Shown here in pieces: positions 61,608 through 64,000 of a stretch of 64,000 bases of DNA. The notes under the pieces are model-generated. The model was not told where the DNA came from, searched no databases, and saw only the letters and a list, made by a program, of their open reading frames with translations. The stretch spans positions 2,479,001 to 2,543,000 of the forward strand of contig NZ_CP014616.1 of NCBI RefSeq assembly GCF_001590685.1, read 5' to 3'. Within the stretch, counting starts at the first letter, position 1. Each line of letters opens with the position of its first letter. The translations under genes were made by a program, and so were the position numbers. Source of the stretch: Sporosarcina psychrophila. GTDB taxonomy: Bacteria > Bacillota > Bacilli > Bacillales_A > Planococcaceae.

Positions 61608-62270
61608 ATGAAAGAAGTTAAACAATTTTTTATAAGACATTTTATAACAGCACCAATCAGTTTTGGATCCTGGCTCTTCTTTGTTATGGGTGCAGGTATG
61701 AATATTTTTGCGGCTACTGGCCTTTTGGTAGCGATCTACTTTGGCGGAACGTTTACCCTGAAGCAGATTCAACTTTCATCCAACTTAAAAAAACTCGGGA
61801 TGTCCCGTTCTGAATACAGTCATATAAAAGGTCAGATTACTGGTGCGAAAATGAAAATCAAACGACTGAATGGTCTTTATGGACAAGTTAGGTCAATCCA
61901 GGCATTTAGGCAACTTCATGAAATGAATAGCCTATCTAGAAGGATTCTTGGCCTCGTCCGATCAAACCCTAAAAAGTTTTACGACGTAGAGAAGTTTTTC
62001 TATGCCCATCTTGATTCCGCAGTCGAATTGACTTCGAAATATGCGTTGCTTGTCAACCAACCATTGAAAGATAAAGAACTTCGCATCGCATTACAAAATA
62101 CGCGTGAAACGCTTGGGGATGTTAACAAGCAATTGGAGCAAGACCTACGAAGCGTTTTAGCGTCTGATATCGACCAGCTCCAAATGGAAATTGACTTTGT
62201 TGATGTATCCATGAATAATAAAAAGCCGCTTCTTGAAATGAAAGGAGATCCACATAATGACCGAAAATAA
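61608..62270 (+). CDS. xpaC: XpaC-like 5-bromo-4-chloroindolyl phosphate hydrolysis protein
   Basis: The 220-residue protein has two N-terminal membrane segments (about 15-50) and a helical C-terminal part (QAFRQLHEMNSLSRRILGLV.., LSDIDQLQ-type coiled coil). The family is linked to TelA in Bacillales; its biochemical role is unclear. It overlaps telA by 14 bases, so the two are co-expressed. AAAGGAGGT precedes the ATG. Confidence 0.88.
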   Translation: MKEVKQFFIRHFITAPISFGSWLFFVMGAGMNIFAATGLLVAIYFGGTFTLKQIQLSSNLKKLGMSRSEYSHIKGQITGAKMKIKRLNGLYGQVRSIQAFRQLHEMNSLSRRILGLVRSNPKKFYDVEKFFYAHLDSAVELTSKYALLVNQPLKDKELRIALQNTRETLGDVNKQLEQDLRSVLASDIDQLQMEIDFVDVSMNNKKPLLEMKGDPHNDRK

Positions 62271-63441
62271 TCCTATAAAAACAATTGATGATTTACTTGA
62301 TAGTCCTTTTGATTTTCAAGAACCCCTTCTTCCTAAGGAAATGCAAACAGAAAAGAAAGAGGCTGAAACAAGCGTTAAACTGATTGACCGTCTATCTCCT
62401 GAAGAGAGGGAGAAGGCAAAAGTCCTTGCACAACAAATTCCTGTCGGTAACTATGAAGCAATTATTACGTACGGCGCAAATGCTCAAAGCGAGCTTTCAA
62501 GGTTCTCCACTCAAATGCTCGATCATGTTCAAGGCAAAGATATTGGACCTGTTGGAGATGTATTGAAAGATTTGATGGGTAAACTTTCTGAAATAGACCC
62601 TGACGATTTATCAGACAAGAAGAAGTCAGGTCTAAGCAGATTGTTTAATAAAGCAACGCGATCTGTTCAAGAAATGATGACGAAATATCAGAAACTTAGT
62701 ACTCAAATCGACAGGATTGGTGTTCAACTTGAGCATTCGAAACGTGGCCTTTTAGAGGATGTTAGAATGCTTGATAATTTGTATGATCAAAATAAAACCT
62801 ATTTCCAAGCGTTAAATATCTACATAGCCGCGGCTGAATTAAAACAGGATGAACTCGCCAATGAAATCATCCCTGAAATGCGCAAAAAAGCTGAGCTATC
62901 GAATGATCAAATGGCATTCCAGGAAGTGAATGACATGGCACAATTCCTTGACAGGTTGGAAAAACGCCTTTACGATTTGCAGTTATCACGACAAATCACC
63001 ATTCAGAGTGCACCTCAAATCAGGATGATTCAACAGACAAACCAAACACTTGCAGAAAAAATCCAGTCATCCATTATGACATCCATTCCCCTATGGAAAA
63101 ATCAGATAGCAATTGCCTTAACGTTAAACCGACAAATGAAAGCTGTAGAGTCTCAAAAACTTGTTACGAAAACGACAAATGACTTGCTGTTGAAAAACTC
63201 GGAAATGCTGAAAATCAATTCAATTGAAACAGCTAAAGAGAATGAACGCGGCATCATCGAAATTGATACGCTGAAAAAGACGCAAGAAAACTTGATTCAA
63301 ACTATTGAAGAGACACTTATTATCCAAGCAGATGGTCGTGCAAAACGTAAAGCTGCTGAAATAGAAATCGGACGAATGGAAGATGAGCTGAAACAGCGCC
63401 TTCTTGCTGTTCATGAAAAAACACAAAACCGTCCTCTCTAA
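62257..63441 (+). CDS. telA: Toxic anion resistance protein TelA-like (YceH)
   Basis: The 394-residue helical protein (VKLIDRLSPEEREKAKVLAQ.., YDQNKTYFQALNIYIAAAEL, SAPQIRMIQQTNQTLAEKIQ, IPLWKNQIAIAL) matches the TelA family, connected with tellurite and cell-envelope stress resistance. Typical family length. AAAGGAG lies within xpaC. Confidence 0.93.
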   Translation: MTENNPIKTIDDLLDSPFDFQEPLLPKEMQTEKKEAETSVKLIDRLSPEEREKAKVLAQQIPVGNYEAIITYGANAQSELSRFSTQMLDHVQGKDIGPVGDVLKDLMGKLSEIDPDDLSDKKKSGLSRLFNKATRSVQEMMTKYQKLSTQIDRIGVQLEHSKRGLLEDVRMLDNLYDQNKTYFQALNIYIAAAELKQDELANEIIPEMRKKAELSNDQMAFQEVNDMAQFLDRLEKRLYDLQLSRQITIQSAPQIRMIQQTNQTLAEKIQSSIMTSIPLWKNQIAIALTLNRQMKAVESQKLVTKTTNDLLLKNSEMLKINSIETAKENERGIIEIDTLKKTQENLIQTIEETLIIQADGRAKRKAAEIEIGRMEDELKQRLLAVHEKTQNRPL

Positions 63442-63459
63442 GGGCGGTTTTGTGTTTTC
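63421..63459 (+). terminator. Terminator of the xpaC-telA operon
   Basis: ACACAAAACCGtCC/GGgCGGTTTTGTGT with a T4 run; it overlaps the end of telA. Confidence 0.85.
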
Positions 63460-63492
63460 ACCTTGTATATTATCTAGGAGTTTACTCGCGGT

Positions 63493-64000
63493 TCACGTAT
63501 TTCTTATTACAATCGCGAGTAATTTTCTAAGTATCCGCAATGTCTGATCTGTGAAACTATCGACCGAGTTGGATGATGCGGTTTTATTGCCAAACATCAT
63601 TGAAAAAAGTGCTTTTTGGTCAACAGTCGGTTCTTCAGTTGAAAGGAATAGATGAATGATGGAAATACCTTTTTTTTCAGTTTCCATTACCGCTTCTGCT
63701 GTATCTAGGATACCGTTCCGATCATAACCAAATGCCGATGGCTCCCCGTCTGAGAATACTAGCAAAAACTTGTGCTTCTCCTGCCTCATCGCAAGCTGAT
63801 CGGCCATCCATCTAATCGCGAATCCGTCACGGTTGTCTTCATTAGCATCAAACGACAATATCGATAAACCGTTATCCTTATTGCGATCTGTAAACGTATG
63901 CATAAGCTCAAATACATTCGGTTGCACTTCTTTTGTAGCGTTATTTGCATCCTCATAATAGGACGAAATTTCATGAAATACACCAAGTTGACGGAGTACA
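63493..64000 (-). CDS. VWA-domain protein, C-terminal part
   Basis: The frame is open to the window edge and shows the end of a von Willebrand A domain: FAIRWMADQLAMRQEKHKFL, then LVFSDGEPSA, the typical strand with the metal-site Asp, and DTAEAVMETEKKGISIIHLF. Such proteins occur next to telA and MoxR-type ATPases. The N-terminal MIDAS motif lies outside the window. Confidence 0.8.
   Translation of the reverse strand, partial: VLRQLGVFHEISSYYEDANNATKEVQPNVFELMHTFTDRNKDNGLSILSFDANEDNRDGFAIRWMADQLAMRQEKHKFLLVFSDGEPSAFGYDRNGILDTAEAVMETEKKGISIIHLFLSTEEPTVDQKALFSMMFGNKTASSNSVDSFTDQTLRILRKLLAIVIRNT

Overview
The window is low-GC, AT-rich DNA from an endospore-forming Bacillales bacterium. It carries a BclA-like spore-surface protein, a Cse60-type sporulation peptide, a manganese catalase of the spore-coat type, and Bacillus-like housekeeping genes (ykpA-type ABC-F ATPase, telA/xpaC pair, paiA/paiB, DUF1033). 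A Sporosarcina-like member of the Planococcaceae/Caryophanaceae is my best guess; this is inference from gene content. No rRNA, tRNA or CRISPR array was seen.

Most of the window (about 1-58 kb) is an accessory region: single functional genes scattered among decayed prophage genes, IS elements and intergenic repeats. From the left: the start of an M3 oligoendopeptidase; an unusual HTH protein fused to an F1-ATPase beta-subunit-like domain; a PAS chemoreceptor; Nudix; Mn catalase; a CheY-like protein behind a c-di-GMP-I riboswitch (duplicated at 26.5 kb); and a small-gene cassette (WYL-like, YhjD-like, two YolD-like genes) that recurs at 10.4-11.5, 18.2-19.5 and 48.4-49.5 kb. Further on come an IS1595 fragment, prophage-type small genes in up to four decayed copies, IS110 (19.7-21.1 kb), IS3 (22.5-23.8 kb), DinB, isochorismatase, a BclA-like protein, an Rrf2-CMD-azoreductase stress locus, acetyltransferases, a polymorphic toxin/immunity pair with a stop inside the toxin, a marR-paiA-paiB operon, a LysR/epimerase pair, two prophage ruins (lysis genes 41.5-43.2 kb; terminase/HNH 51-55 kb), an alpha/beta hydrolase with a two-component system, and a group II intron fragment. 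From 58.5 kb the region is ordinary conserved chromosome: ykpA, a lipoprotein, DUF1033, xpaC, telA and a VWA-domain gene.

The most coherent unexplained system is the recurrent cassette. Two intact copies and two decayed heads share one promoter design: a -35 box, exactly 17 bp containing a GAACnnnnGTTC-type LexA (SOS) box, then a -10 box, leading into the WYL-like gene. YolD proteins normally accompany SOS-induced Y-family polymerases; here no polymerase is present, and WYL-like and YhjD-like proteins are the partners. Other genes sit between decayed heads and tails of this cassette, so it may mark a recombination hot spot.

A second recurring feature is a multi-hairpin intergenic repeat (TTCAACTAA/TTAGTTGAA arms, then AAGAACA/TTGTTCTT, then TATTCGT/ACGAATA, usually with a terminator hairpin). 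It lies 3' of many minus-strand genes and in places supplies their stop codon or terminator. Many pseudogenes carry single in-frame stops or indels, so the region is decaying at present rather than long dead.
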